The notes beneath the pieces were generated by a model, which was not told the origin of the DNA, did no database searches, and worked only from the letters and a program-made list of their open reading frames with translations. The position numbers and the translations under genes are program-made. This document shows, piece after piece, positions 24,773-32,745 of a DNA stretch of 64,000 bases. Source of the DNA: CAYTTR01 sp964440805. Its GTDB lineage: Bacteria > Acidobacteriota > Aminicenantia > Aminicenantales > Aminicenantaceae. Each line of letters opens with the position of its first letter. Positions within the stretch are counted from its first letter, which is position 1. The DNA lies in the NCBI GenBank assembly GCA_964440805.1, contig CAYTTR010000005.1, positions 1-64,000 on the forward strand. The letters are read 5' to 3'.

Positions 24773-26106
24773 AATTTCATCTAAGAATTGAAAATTTTTC
24801 TCCACAAAAAAAGAAACGAAGACCGGACAAACCAGCCGGCCAATTGTATCTTGTGTTTTTTATTTTTTTCTTGCTTTGTATCTTTATGGTCCTTAGTTTC
24901 ATCCCCAAAGAAACTTCAGAAAAAACCACACTCACTCCAAACGAACCACCACCTCCTCCCCAGCCATCTCCTCCACCTCTAATTGAGAAAAAAATTATTG
25001 TTGAGAAAGGGCAAACCATATCAGACATTCTCCTGAATGAAGGTTTTTTGCCGGGTGATGTCCATAGGATGCGTCAGGAAGTTAAATCCGTCTATGACTT
25101 AGCCCGAATCATGGCCGGTCATGAAATGAATCTTTATTTCAATCAAGAAAGAGAATTCATATCTCTCAAGTATATCATTGATAAGGAAAGCTTCATTCAG
25201 ATCGATTCCACTGAAAATGGCTTTGAGGCAAGCCTTTCCCCTCTGCCTTATGAGATTCAAATCCAGGTAATTTTTGGAGAGATCCGGGATAGCCTTATAC
25301 AGACAATGGCCGAAAAAGGCGAAAGCGATTTACTGGCTTTAAATCTGGCTGAGATTTTCTCATGGGATATTGATTTTTATTCAGATATCAGAGCAGGCGA
25401 TTCTTTCAAGATTCTTTTCGAGAAAAGATATCTTTATGGAAACTTCGTGGGGTATGGAAAAATCCTGGCCGCTGAATTCACCAACCAGGGTAAGACTTTT
25501 CAAGCTTTTCACTACACCTACCCGGATACAGGAGAATCCGACTATTTTACTTACGAGGGACAATCATTACGCAAGGAATTCCTCAAATCTCCCATTCAAT
25601 TCGCCCGGATTACTTCCCGCTTCAGCCGCAGCCGACTTCATCCTATCCGCAAAGTCTACCGGCCACATTACGGCGTAGATTATGCCGCCAGAGTGGGCAC
25701 CCCTGTTCAGGCAACAGCCGATGGGACAGTTACTTTTGTCGGCTGGAATGGGGCTGCTGGCCGCATGATTAGAATCCGCCACCGAAATGACTACGAAACA
25801 ATGTATTTTCACTTGCGCAACTATGCTCAGGGAATCCGTCAGGGAAGCCGGGTCAAGGCGGGGCAGACAATCGGTTATGTAGGTTCCTCCGGAGAATCAA
25901 CCGGCCCACATCTGGATTACCGCATTAAGTATAAAGGAAAATACATTAATCCACTTGCCTGGAGATTCAAACCTGTCGCTCCTTTAAGGGAGGAGTTTCT
26001 GGAAGATTTTCAGAAAAAAGCGGTTCCTAACCTGCTTTGTTTGAACTCCGGAGAAAAATTGCCTTTTCTTCTGAGAAATAACCTGTTTTTTATTGCTATT
26101 CCTTAA
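24769..26106 (+). CDS. Membrane-anchored M23 (LytM-type) metallopeptidase
   Basis: 445 residues. A basic cytoplasmic N-terminus, one transmembrane helix (about 25-45), a proline-rich linker (60-70), a LysM/OapA-like segment (KGQTISDILLNEGF) and a C-terminal M23 domain. Zinc ligands: His300 and Asp304 in HYGVDYAARVGTPV and His381 in GPHLDYRI; His348 (MYFHLRNY) is the catalytic partner. The final motif reads HLDY rather than HLHY, a common variant. The predicted job is cleavage of peptidoglycan cross-links in the periplasm, similar to MepM. The GTG start overlaps the preceding stop. Confidence 0.9.
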   Translation: MKFHLRIENFSPQKKKRRPDKPAGQLYLVFFIFFLLCIFMVLSFIPKETSEKTTLTPNEPPPPPQPSPPPLIEKKIIVEKGQTISDILLNEGFLPGDVHRMRQEVKSVYDLARIMAGHEMNLYFNQEREFISLKYIIDKESFIQIDSTENGFEASLSPLPYEIQIQVIFGEIRDSLIQTMAEKGESDLLALNLAEIFSWDIDFYSDIRAGDSFKILFEKRYLYGNFVGYGKILAAEFTNQGKTFQAFHYTYPDTGESDYFTYEGQSLRKEFLKSPIQFARITSRFSRSRLHPIRKVYRPHYGVDYAARVGTPVQATADGTVTFVGWNGAAGRMIRIRHRNDYETMYFHLRNYAQGIRQGSRVKAGQTIGYVGSSGESTGPHLDYRIKYKGKYINPLAWRFKPVAPLREEFLEDFQKKAVPNLLCLNSGEKLPFLLRNNLFFIAIP

Positions 26107-26156
26107 AAAGGAAAATTTATCTGCCTTATGGGAAATGGTTATTTTATTTGGCTGCT

Positions 26157-26666
26157 TTAATTGTTCTTTTTTACTTTTGTTCCTGATGATCCAGAAGATG
26201 ACACTCTGGTGCGAGTGCCAGAACTTGAAGATGATACTCTGGTGCGAGTACCCGAGTTTGAAGTAGTCCGAATGGATGTGGTCCTGGTTTGAGTAGAAGT
26301 TTTTCTAATTGTCCTTTGGGTGGTTGAAGTTGAGCTTGAGGGCTGTCTAAGTTCCCTTTTCCTGACATAAGTTTTTCCTGCTCGAGTGGTAGTCGGGTAG
26401 TAATAATAACCGCCGTAATAGTAGTAAGGATAAAGATAGCGGTAATAGGGGTAATAATAATAGCTGTAGAATCCATAGTACCATAGAGGATCCCACCACA
26501 TATAACCCGGCCACATAACTGGTGAAACATAAGTATAATAATGATAAGCTGATTCGTAATATTCAGGTTCAGTGTGAATTCTTTCTCCCTGATAACGTTC
26601 TTGAATAACAGTACAGCTTGATAAGGCAAAAATTACAGCGATTGAAATGATAATTGCTTTTTTCAT
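26157..26666 (-). CDS. Tyrosine-rich lipoprotein with Ser/Thr/Arg-rich tail
   Basis: 169 residues in three parts. Residues 1-18 are a lipoprotein signal ending ALSSC, so the protein should be lipid-anchored. Residues about 35-95 are extremely aromatic, with runs such as YYYYPYYRYLYPYYYY and several Trp. Residues about 105-169 are a low-complexity Ser/Thr/Arg tail with a twice-repeated GTRTRVSSS motif and a basic end. No family is recognised. Such composition suggests an unstructured, adhesive or cross-linked surface component, which is inference. AAGGAG precedes the ATG by six bases. A candidate sigma-54 promoter lies at 26700-26716. Frames on the same strand inside it are shadows of the repetitive codons. 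Confidence 0.75.
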   Translation of the reverse strand: MKKAIIISIAVIFALSSCTVIQERYQGERIHTEPEYYESAYHYYTYVSPVMWPGYMWWDPLWYYGFYSYYYYPYYRYLYPYYYYGGYYYYPTTTRAGKTYVRKRELRQPSSSTSTTQRTIRKTSTQTRTTSIRTTSNSGTRTRVSSSSSGTRTRVSSSGSSGTKVKKNN

Positions 26667-26699
26667 TTCATGCTCCTTTTAACACACATAATATTTTAA

Positions 26700-26716
26700 T
26701 GCAATTTTTATGCCAT
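26700..26716 (-). promoter_or_regulatory. Candidate sigma-54 (-24/-12) promoter of the Tyr-rich lipoprotein gene
   Basis: Read on the minus strand: TGGCAT, five A, then TTGCA, with exactly ten bases between the GG and the GC doublets, as required for sigma-54. It sits about 35 bases before the start codon, leaving room for the SD. A near-identical site precedes the TonB receptor gene (60198-60214). Confidence 0.55.
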
Positions 26717-26803
26717 GTAAAATTAGGGAAAAAAGTTTACCAGCACAATCCTTTTTGCTCTCTTCAGAGTCCAGGTGTCGTAAAAAGAGACATCGGAGTA
26801 AAG

Positions 26804-26832
26804 TTGATTTTTCTAAAAAACATCGATAGAAT
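26804..26832 (+). promoter_or_regulatory. Promoter of the FBP aldolase/phosphatase operon
   Basis: TTGATT (26804-26809), a 17-base spacer, and TAGAAT (26827-26832), about 55 bases upstream of the start codon. Confidence 0.5.
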
Positions 26833-26887
26833 GAAAAAAGTCAGTTGTCATTATAAAATTAATAAAGATCAATCTTAGGAGGTTTAA

Positions 26888-27988
26888 ATGAAAATTACCC
26901 TTAGCGTTCTTAAAGCGGACGTAGGAAGTATTGGAGGGCATATCAAGCCAAGTAAAGCACTTATTAAAGAAATTAAAAACTTTGTTGAAGATGAAGGCAA
27001 AAATTTTCTTATTGATTCCTACATAAGCCACACCGGAGATGATATGGCCATCCTTTGCACTCATGAAAGAGGAGTGACGGACGAAAAAGTCCATCAGCTT
27101 GCCTGGGATGCATTCAAATCCGGCACAGAAGTTGCCAAAAAACAGGGGCTTTACGGAGCTGGTCAGGATCTTTTAAAAGATGCCTTCAGCGGAAATATTA
27201 AAGGGATGGGACCGGCTGTTGCCGAGATGGAATTTGAAGAAAGACCAAATGAACCTTTTATTTTCTTTGCTGCAGATAAGACCGACCCCGGAGCTTACAA
27301 TCTTCCATTTTATCTTGCTTTCACCGACCCCATGTACTGCGCCGGACTTATTCTCAGCCCCAAAATGAGCCAAGGTTTTGAATTCCGTATCATTGATGTT
27401 GGATACATTGAAAAAGATAAAATAATCAAGTTGAACGCACCTGAAGATATTTATGATATAGCTGCTCTTCTCAGAGATAACGAGCGTTATGTAATTGAAA
27501 GCATTTATTCCAGGGAGACTGGAAACCAGGCAGTCTCAATCTCAACTACCAGGCTTCACAATATAGCCGGCAAATATACCGGAAAAGACGATCCGGTAGC
27601 CCTGGTCAGAGTTCAAGGAGAATTTCCTGCTACGGGAGAAATTTTGGCACCCTTTCAACTTGGTCACTTTGTAGCCGGATTTATGAGGGGAAGCCATAAT
27701 GGTCCACTCATGCCCTGTCAATTAAACTCAACCATTTCCTACTTTGACGGCCCCCCTATTGTTACCGGAGCTGCTTTCAGTGTAAAAGAAGGAAAGCTGA
27801 CCGAACCGGCTGATGTCTTCGATCATCCCTTCTGGGACTATGTCAGAACAAGAATATCAGAAAAAGCTCTGGAGATAAGAAGACAGGGGTTTTCTGGAGC
27901 AGCCATGCTGCCTTACAGTGAACTGGAATACGGTGGAATCGTGGAAAAACTGGAAAAACTGGAGAAGAAATTTACTCTCATCGATTAA
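26888..27988 (+). CDS. fbp: Class V fructose 1,6-bisphosphate aldolase/phosphatase
   Basis: 366 residues of the archaeal-type bifunctional FBPA/P family, which joins triose phosphates to fructose bisphosphate and dephosphorylates it to fructose 6-phosphate, committing carbon to gluconeogenesis. Visible: N-terminal LSVLKADVGSIGGH (His and Asp metal ligands), HTGDDMAIL (a further Asp pair), ADKTDPGAYNLP, and GKYTGKDDP. In the last, Tyr230 and Lys233 correspond to the Tyr/Schiff-base Lys pair three residues apart in archaeal enzymes. Full length. In bacteria the family is associated with thermophilic or deep-branching anaerobes and autotrophs. RBS AGGAGG. Followed by Nudix, ferritin-like and DUF2007 genes on the same strand. 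Confidence 0.93.
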   Translation: MKITLSVLKADVGSIGGHIKPSKALIKEIKNFVEDEGKNFLIDSYISHTGDDMAILCTHERGVTDEKVHQLAWDAFKSGTEVAKKQGLYGAGQDLLKDAFSGNIKGMGPAVAEMEFEERPNEPFIFFAADKTDPGAYNLPFYLAFTDPMYCAGLILSPKMSQGFEFRIIDVGYIEKDKIIKLNAPEDIYDIAALLRDNERYVIESIYSRETGNQAVSISTTRLHNIAGKYTGKDDPVALVRVQGEFPATGEILAPFQLGHFVAGFMRGSHNGPLMPCQLNSTISYFDGPPIVTGAAFSVKEGKLTEPADVFDHPFWDYVRTRISEKALEIRRQGFSGAAMLPYSELEYGGIVEKLEKLEKKFTLID

Positions 27989-28025
27989 TCTGATATCCCC
28001 CTTTCAAACTGGTTACTTTCAGCCC

Positions 28026-28433
28026 ATGAAGAGAAAAAACCCCATTCCCACAGTCGATATAATTATCGAGGTGGAAAGAGAAGACAGCCAGAAAGGAGTG
28101 GTTCTAATAAAAAGAAAAAATCCGCCTTTCGGCTGGGCTCTTCCAGGAGGATTCGTTGACTACGGGGAATCCCTGGAAGAAGCTGCCAGGAGGGAAGCCA
28201 AAGAAGAAACCTCTCTGGAAGTGGAACTTATTAAACAAATGCATACCTATTCGGCCCCTGACCGCGACCCCAGACAGCATACTATTTCCACTGTCTTTAT
28301 AGGCAAGGGGAGAGGAAAACCTGTGGCAGCAGATGATGCTAAGGAAATTGGAGTTTTTACCAGAGATGAAATCAATTTCCCTCTGGCTTTCGATCATAAA
28401 CAAATTCTTGAGGATTTTTTCTCCAATTATTAG
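28026..28433 (+). CDS. Nudix hydrolase (ADP-ribose/NTP pyrophosphatase-like)
   Basis: 135 residues from the ATG at 28026. The Nudix box is complete: GGFVDYGESLEEAARREAKE plus ET, with the metal-binding REAKEE core. PDRDPRQHTISTVFIG following it resembles ADP-ribose and 8-oxo-dGTP hydrolases; substrate cannot be fixed from the motif. No clear SD precedes the start, and an in-frame upstream extension lies in the FBPase gene in another frame and is rejected. It follows FBPase by 37 bases, so it is probably cotranscribed. Confidence 0.85.
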   Translation: MKRKNPIPTVDIIIEVEREDSQKGVVLIKRKNPPFGWALPGGFVDYGESLEEAARREAKEETSLEVELIKQMHTYSAPDRDPRQHTISTVFIGKGRGKPVAADDAKEIGVFTRDEINFPLAFDHKQILEDFFSNY

Positions 28434-28468
28434 AGAACAGGAAGAAAAAACAATTTAAGGAGGGAATA

Positions 28469-28768
28469 ATGGCAGGAGGAATTTATCACGAAATTTCAGA
28501 AAAACTCTCCAAAAAAACTAAAGAGCTTCACCGGGCCCTGAATTCACTCATTGAAGAACTGGAAGCAATTGACTGGTATCAGCAGCGGGTAGATTCAACC
28601 GAAGATGAAGAACTCAAAGCAATCCTGGCTCACAACAGGGATGAAGAAAAGGAACATGCTGCTATGCTCTTAGAATGGTTGAGAAGAAATGACTCTTCTT
28701 TTGCCAAGGAACTCAAGGAATATCTGTTCACTAAAGGAAAGATTACGGAAATAGAAGAAAAAAGTTAA
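28469..28768 (+). CDS. Encapsulated-ferritin-like protein (EncFtn), no targeting tail
   Basis: 99 residues, very close to the EncFtn ferroxidase of Rhodospirillum rubrum: SLIEELEAIDWYQQRVD and ILAHNRDEEKEHAAMLLEWL. Expected iron ligands are Glu30, Glu60 and His63, with Glu29 and Glu32 as entry or secondary sites. EncFtn forms an annular decamer with ferroxidase centres at subunit interfaces and usually works inside an encapsulin shell, to which a C-terminal extension targets it. Here the chain stops right after LFTKGKITEIEEKS, without the usual Gly/Leu-rich targeting peptide, and no encapsulin gene is nearby. It may work free or in a shell encoded elsewhere. RBS AAGGAGGGAATA. Confidence 0.85.
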   Translation: MAGGIYHEISEKLSKKTKELHRALNSLIEELEAIDWYQQRVDSTEDEELKAILAHNRDEEKEHAAMLLEWLRRNDSSFAKELKEYLFTKGKITEIEEKS

Positions 28769-28803
28769 ATTAATGAAAGAAGATCAAATTAAGTAAATAT
28801 TAA

Positions 28804-29073
28804 ATGAGAAAAAAAATAGAACATGCATCCGACTTAGTTGAAATCGCTAAAGTATGGGGGCCAGCTGAAGCAGAAGTCGTCAAGAGTTTCCTGGAAAGTG
28901 AGGGAATCTCCTGCATTCTCAAAGGACTGGTGGTCCAATCCGTCCATCCCTTCAGTGTAGATGGTTTGGGTGAAATCCGAATCTTTGTAGCCAGGCAAAA
29001 CAAAGACCTGGCAAAAAAACTTATTCAAATAGAAAAAAGAAAAAAAACGGACAAGAAAGACCAGCCGGATTAA
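28804..29073 (+). CDS. DUF2007 family small protein
   Basis: 89 residues with the DUF2007 pattern: WGPAEAEVVKSFLESEGISC, then a loop, then HPFSVDGLGEIRIFVARQNKDLAKKLI. The fold resembles a small ferredoxin-like signalling domain. Function is unknown, and annotation as a signal-transducing protein is speculative. A lysine-rich tail (RKKTDKKDQPD) follows. It starts about 35 bases after the ferritin-like gene and is probably the last gene of the fbp operon, followed by a terminator-like hairpin. Confidence 0.75.
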   Translation: MRKKIEHASDLVEIAKVWGPAEAEVVKSFLESEGISCILKGLVVQSVHPFSVDGLGEIRIFVARQNKDLAKKLIQIEKRKKTDKKDQPD

Positions 29074-29082
29074 TACTCAGGC

Positions 29083-29141
29083 ATTCTTATCCGGTTGATA
29101 AATATTACAGTTCTATTCCTGAAGGATAAGAATAGAGTTTT
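29083..29141 (+). terminator. Terminator-like hairpin between the fbp operon and dcw
   Basis: ATTCTTATCC (29083-29092) pairs perfectly with GGATAAGAAT (29124-29133) and is followed by GAGTTTTTATT. The loop is long (31 bases), so efficiency is uncertain. Confidence 0.45.
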
Positions 29142-29247
29142 TATTCTCTGGAAACCGAAGATATAAAAGGCATTCTTCTCAAGGTTAAATTAAAGCCTAC
29201 TTTTTATTTACCTCCAAATAAATTTCCGTTTTTTTCTTATTTTTTCC

Positions 29248-29276
29248 TTGACATAAAGAAATATCTTCCATATATT
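29248..29276 (+). promoter_or_regulatory. Promoter of the dcw cluster
   Basis: TTGACA (29248-29253), a 17-base spacer, TATATT (29271-29276). The start site near 29283 lies directly before the MraZ box array, so a bound repressor would block initiation. Confidence 0.75.
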
Positions 29277-29285
29277 GTACTAAAA

Positions 29286-29310
29286 CGGGATAAAACGGGA
29301 CAAAGTGGGA
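29286..29310 (+). promoter_or_regulatory. MraZ operator: three GGGA boxes with 10-bp period
   Basis: CGGGA (29286-29290), CGGGA (29296-29300) and TGGGA (29306-29310) are separated by five-base spacers TAAAA and CAAAG. This matches the published MraZ target, direct TGGGN repeats with 5-nt spacers. The array begins at about +3. The third box overlaps the GTG start codon of mraZ, and the second may also serve as its weak SD. It predicts autorepression of the cluster by MraZ. Confidence 0.8.
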
Positions 29311-29787
29311 CAACTACTAATAGGAAGCTTCACCGCCCGCTTAGACAAAAGCGGGAGAATAAAAATTCCTGAAAAATTCCGCTTAGCCATAGAAGAAAAT
29401 TTCGGCAAGGAAGTCTTCATTACTTCCTTGAATGATCAATCCATTCAGATCTATCCCCTATCTGTATGGTTAAATCTGACCAACATCACAGGGGAGGGTT
29501 TTCTTCACTTAAAACCGGAGATCAAAAGATTTCTGCTCCGGGTCAATCATATGGGTACACATTATGAAATCGATTCTAAAGGCCGGATTCTTATCAGTCA
29601 ACACCTCAGGGATAAAGCCCGCCTTGACGGTGAAGTGGAAGTTTTAGGCCTCCATAATTATATCGAAGTCTGGAATCCAGAACTTCTGGAAGAATCAGTC
29701 CTTCAACAGCCTTTAACCGATGAAGATTTCGAACACATTTCCCGTTTATCTCCACTTAAAAGAGAAAGCTCTTATGACCCAGATTAA
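29305..29787 (+). CDS. mraZ: Transcriptional regulator MraZ
   Basis: 160 residues with two AbrB-like half domains: TARLDKSGRIKIPEKFR (about 10-26) and YEIDSKGRILISQHLRDKA (about 91-109). The DxxGR signature in each binds DNA. MraZ is the first gene and autoregulator of the division and cell-wall cluster. The GTG at 29305 is the only reasonable start: it places the first motif at the normal distance, and an ATG is lacking. Its coding start overlaps the operator array. Its 3' end overlaps rsmH by 14 bases. Confidence 0.93.
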   Translation: MGQLLIGSFTARLDKSGRIKIPEKFRLAIEENFGKEVFITSLNDQSIQIYPLSVWLNLTNITGEGFLHLKPEIKRFLLRVNHMGTHYEIDSKGRILISQHLRDKARLDGEVEVLGLHNYIEVWNPELLEESVLQQPLTDEDFEHISRLSPLKRESSYDPD

Positions 29788-30670
29788 ACACATTCCAGTA
29801 CTTCTGGAAGAAGTGCTGGAGTATTTAGACGCAGAAAGACCAGGTATATATTTAGATGGAACCATTGGTTTAGGCGGTCATACCTTAGAAATCCTGAGAA
29901 GAAATCCTCAGGTAAAAGTAATTGGTTTTGATCTTGACGAATCCACACTGCTTGAAGCCAGGAAAAAGCTCCGGCCTTATTCTGACAGGATTGAACTTTA
30001 TCATTCAGACTTTAGATACATACCTGATCTGAAACTTGATTTTACTAAGGTTAAGGGATTGTTACTCGACCTGGGAGTTTCATCTTTTCAGCTGGATAAC
30101 CCCGAAAGAGGTTTAAGTTATCAACATGAAGGCCCTTTAGATATGAGAATGGATACCAGAAACAAAACCACTGCTTCCCGAATCCTTAATCGCTACTCCG
30201 AACGCAACCTAACAGAAATTTTCAGAAAATACGGAGAATTAAGACAGGCAAAAAGGCTCGCCCGGGCCATCGCCTCTCTGAGAAAAAATGAAAAAATCAA
30301 TTCCACTTCGCAATTATTGAACATCATAGAAAATGTCTGTCACTGGAGGCCGCAAAAGGGGAAAACTCATCCCGCTGCCAGGGTTTTCCAGGCTCTCCGG
30401 ATTGAAGTTAACCAGGAACTAACCGGAGTGTCTCATTTCCTTGAACGAATAACCATGGTGTTGAAAAAAGGGGCCAGACTGGTAGTCATTTCTTTTCACT
30501 CCCTTGAGGACAGAATTATTAAAAGGACATTCAACCGGTTGGCTTCCCCTGTAGATTCTTCCCCGCTTCTTCAGATTTTAACAAAAAAACCGGTTACCCC
30601 TGAAGAAAATGAAATTATCTCTAATTTCAGATCACGCTCAGCCAAACTCAGAGCCGCAGAGAGGTTATAA
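29774..30670 (+). CDS. rsmH: 16S rRNA (cytosine-1402 N4) methyltransferase
   Basis: 298 residues. A SAM-dependent methyltransferase that, with RsmI, modifies C1402 in the ribosomal P site. Motifs: HIPVLLEEVLEYL at the N-terminus, YLDGTIGLGGH (SAM loop), GFDLDE, LLLDLGVSSFQLD, GPLDMRMD and VISFHSLEDRIIK. The ATG at 29774 lies within the end of mraZ and gives the family's usual N-terminus; the longer frame upstream is rejected. Formerly MraW. Confidence 0.95.
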   Translation: MTQIKHIPVLLEEVLEYLDAERPGIYLDGTIGLGGHTLEILRRNPQVKVIGFDLDESTLLEARKKLRPYSDRIELYHSDFRYIPDLKLDFTKVKGLLLDLGVSSFQLDNPERGLSYQHEGPLDMRMDTRNKTTASRILNRYSERNLTEIFRKYGELRQAKRLARAIASLRKNEKINSTSQLLNIIENVCHWRPQKGKTHPAARVFQALRIEVNQELTGVSHFLERITMVLKKGARLVVISFHSLEDRIIKRTFNRLASPVDSSPLLQILTKKPVTPEENEIISNFRSRSAKLRAAERL

Positions 30671-30985
30671 ATGGTCAGGAAAAGATTTAACCGTCATCAA
30701 ATCATTTTCGGTTTCGGCCTAACTATTTTGGTGGTGGCCTTCCTCAGTTTTTATATATGGCACCTAACAGAATCCATTAGAATTGGCTACGAGATCAACC
30801 GCCTTCATCATAGGCGCGAAGAACTTCTCAAGCAAGTTGAAAAACTTGAAACCAGAAAAGTTTCTCTTCTCCGCCTTGAGAGAATCGAAAAAATCGCCAC
30901 TAATAAACTCCATTTAAAAAAAGCTGAATCAGCCCAGATAATTCTGTCACCTAACAAAAACTGGGAGGAAATTGAATCCCCATGA
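30671..30985 (+). CDS. ftsL: Cell division protein FtsL
   Basis: A 104-residue bitopic protein: short basic cytoplasmic end, one transmembrane helix (about 10-30) and a periplasmic coiled coil with leucine/charged heptads (INRLHHRREELLKQVEKLETRK). Sequence conservation of FtsL is low; identification rests on size, topology and position between rsmH and ftsI. It works with FtsB and FtsQ to activate FtsW-FtsI. It begins immediately after the rsmH stop; ftsI overlaps its end by four bases. Confidence 0.85.
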   Translation: MVRKRFNRHQIIFGFGLTILVVAFLSFYIWHLTESIRIGYEINRLHHRREELLKQVEKLETRKVSLLRLERIEKIATNKLHLKKAESAQIILSPNKNWEEIESP

Positions 30986-32745
30986 ATATTGGACTCAACC
31001 GGGAAAAGATAAAAAATCGATCCATTTTGTTCTCCATTTTTATTTTTTTCTGGATAACAGGGATTCTTTTTCGTCTTGTTCAACTTCAGATTGTTCATCA
31101 TTCCCGCCTGAAAGCCAGGGTTATTTCTCAGACCGAAGATAAGATTCCAGTCCGCCCCAAAAGAGGAGCTATTTATGACCGGAACGGTTCCATCCTGGCC
31201 AAAAGCCTTCCTGTTTATTCAGTTTTTTATTCAGCCTACCAGGATGAAGGCTGGGAAACTCAGTGGAAAAGAGTTTCCCAGTTGATAGAAATTCTAAGCA
31301 TCCCCTCTTATAAGGCTCTGGATATCCAGGATAGAGTAAAACAGAAAAAAACCTTCACTTGGATAAAAAGAAAGACAGACCAGGAAACTGCAGAAAAAGT
31401 AAAAAATCTAAATCTCAAGGGAGTATTTCTCAAAGAAGAGAAGAAGCGCATCTATCCTCACGGCCAACTATCAGCTCAGGTTCTGGGAATGGTAAATATT
31501 GATGAAAAAGGAATCATAGGTCTTGAATATGAATACAACTCCCTCCTGGCCGGAGAAAACGGAGAAGCTATTATTCTGAAAGATGCCCACCGGAGGGAAT
31601 TCCGGGAGGAAACTCTAAAATCTCCGGTTCCTGGAAAAGACCTTATCCTTTCTCTTGATGAAACAGTCCAGTATATTGCTGAAAAAGAGCTGGAAAGACA
31701 AATGAAAGAGTCCCAGGCCTCATGGGGAACAGTGGTTATTTCTTTTCCCGGAACAGGCGAAATTTTAGCCATGGCCAATTACCCCACATGCGATCTCAAC
31801 CAGGTGAACAATCGCCAGCTTCCCCTGATCCAGCGGAATATCGCTGCTCACTACACCTTTGCTCCTGGTTCCACCTTCAAAATCATCTCCTTCGCTGCAG
31901 CCCTTGAATCAAGAGCCGTAGCTGAAACAGAAACATTCGACTGCAGCCAAGGCTTTGTCCAGATTGAAGGAACAAGTAAAAGAATAAGAGACCACCACCG
32001 ATTTGGAATTCTAACCTTCCCAGAAATTCTCATTAATTCTTCCAATGTAGGAACAGTAAACGTTGCCTATCGCACCGGATCTGAATCAATCTTTAAAACA
32101 ATCAAAGCTTTTGGCTTCGGGCAAAAAACCGGAATAGATTTCCCTGGTGAAGAAAGTGGTATTCTTCACCCTTTTAGAAGCTGGTCTAAAACATCTTTAC
32201 CTTCTCTTTCCATTGGTTATGAAATTTCCGTAACCGCCATCCAGCTCCTCAAAGCTATAAATATCATTGCCAACAAGGGAGTAGAAATCCCTTTGAGACT
32301 GATTAAAGAAGCTGAGTTCTTAAATGTGAAAAACAACCTTCTTCCACACCAGGAGAAAAGAATCATCTCATCCGAAACAGCCGAAAAAATAACCGGATAT
32401 CTCATCCAGGTGGTGGAACAAGGCACGGGAAAAGAAGCGCGCCTTAAAGGTTACCTGATAGCTGGAAAAACAGGCACAGCTCAGAAGTTTGACCGAGAAC
32501 TGGGACAATATTCTTCTTCTGCTCATTTAGCTTGTTTCGTCGGTTTCATTATTTCCAAGAAACCTCTTCTCTCTATAGTGGTGGTTATAGACGAACCAAA
32601 AGGGCTCTACTACGGGGGACAGGTAGCTGCTCCTCTTTTCAAGAGAATAGCTGAACAAGTGCTTCTCTACCTCCAAGTACATCCCCAACCACCAGCAAGA
32701 CAAACCCTGATAACAGCTATGAACAAAGGGGAAATTGACCCATGA
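30982..32745 (+). CDS. ftsI: Division-specific class B penicillin-binding protein (PBP3)
   Basis: 587 residues: one N-terminal membrane helix (about 14-36), pedestal domain starting RPKRGAIYDRNG, and a transpeptidase domain. The active-site serine is in GSTFK (SxxK), SSN in INSSNVG is the second motif, and KTG in AGKTGTAQK the third. It cross-links septal peptidoglycan with FtsW. There is no C-terminal PASTA domain. The ATG overlaps the ftsL stop; murE starts in its stop codon. Confidence 0.95.
   Translation: MNIGLNREKIKNRSILFSIFIFFWITGILFRLVQLQIVHHSRLKARVISQTEDKIPVRPKRGAIYDRNGSILAKSLPVYSVFYSAYQDEGWETQWKRVSQLIEILSIPSYKALDIQDRVKQKKTFTWIKRKTDQETAEKVKNLNLKGVFLKEEKKRIYPHGQLSAQVLGMVNIDEKGIIGLEYEYNSLLAGENGEAIILKDAHRREFREETLKSPVPGKDLILSLDETVQYIAEKELERQMKESQASWGTVVISFPGTGEILAMANYPTCDLNQVNNRQLPLIQRNIAAHYTFAPGSTFKIISFAAALESRAVAETETFDCSQGFVQIEGTSKRIRDHHRFGILTFPEILINSSNVGTVNVAYRTGSESIFKTIKAFGFGQKTGIDFPGEESGILHPFRSWSKTSLPSLSIGYEISVTAIQLLKAINIIANKGVEIPLRLIKEAEFLNVKNNLLPHQEKRIISSETAEKITGYLIQVVEQGTGKEARLKGYLIAGKTGTAQKFDRELGQYSSSAHLACFVGFIISKKPLLSIVVVIDEPKGLYYGGQVAAPLFKRIAEQVLLYLQVHPQPPARQTLITAMNKGEIDP

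Noticed and set aside
26171..26629. Second frame inside the Tyr-rich lipoprotein gene
   Set aside because: An isoleucine-rich shadow of the repetitive tyrosine codons on the same strand, without an SD of its own.
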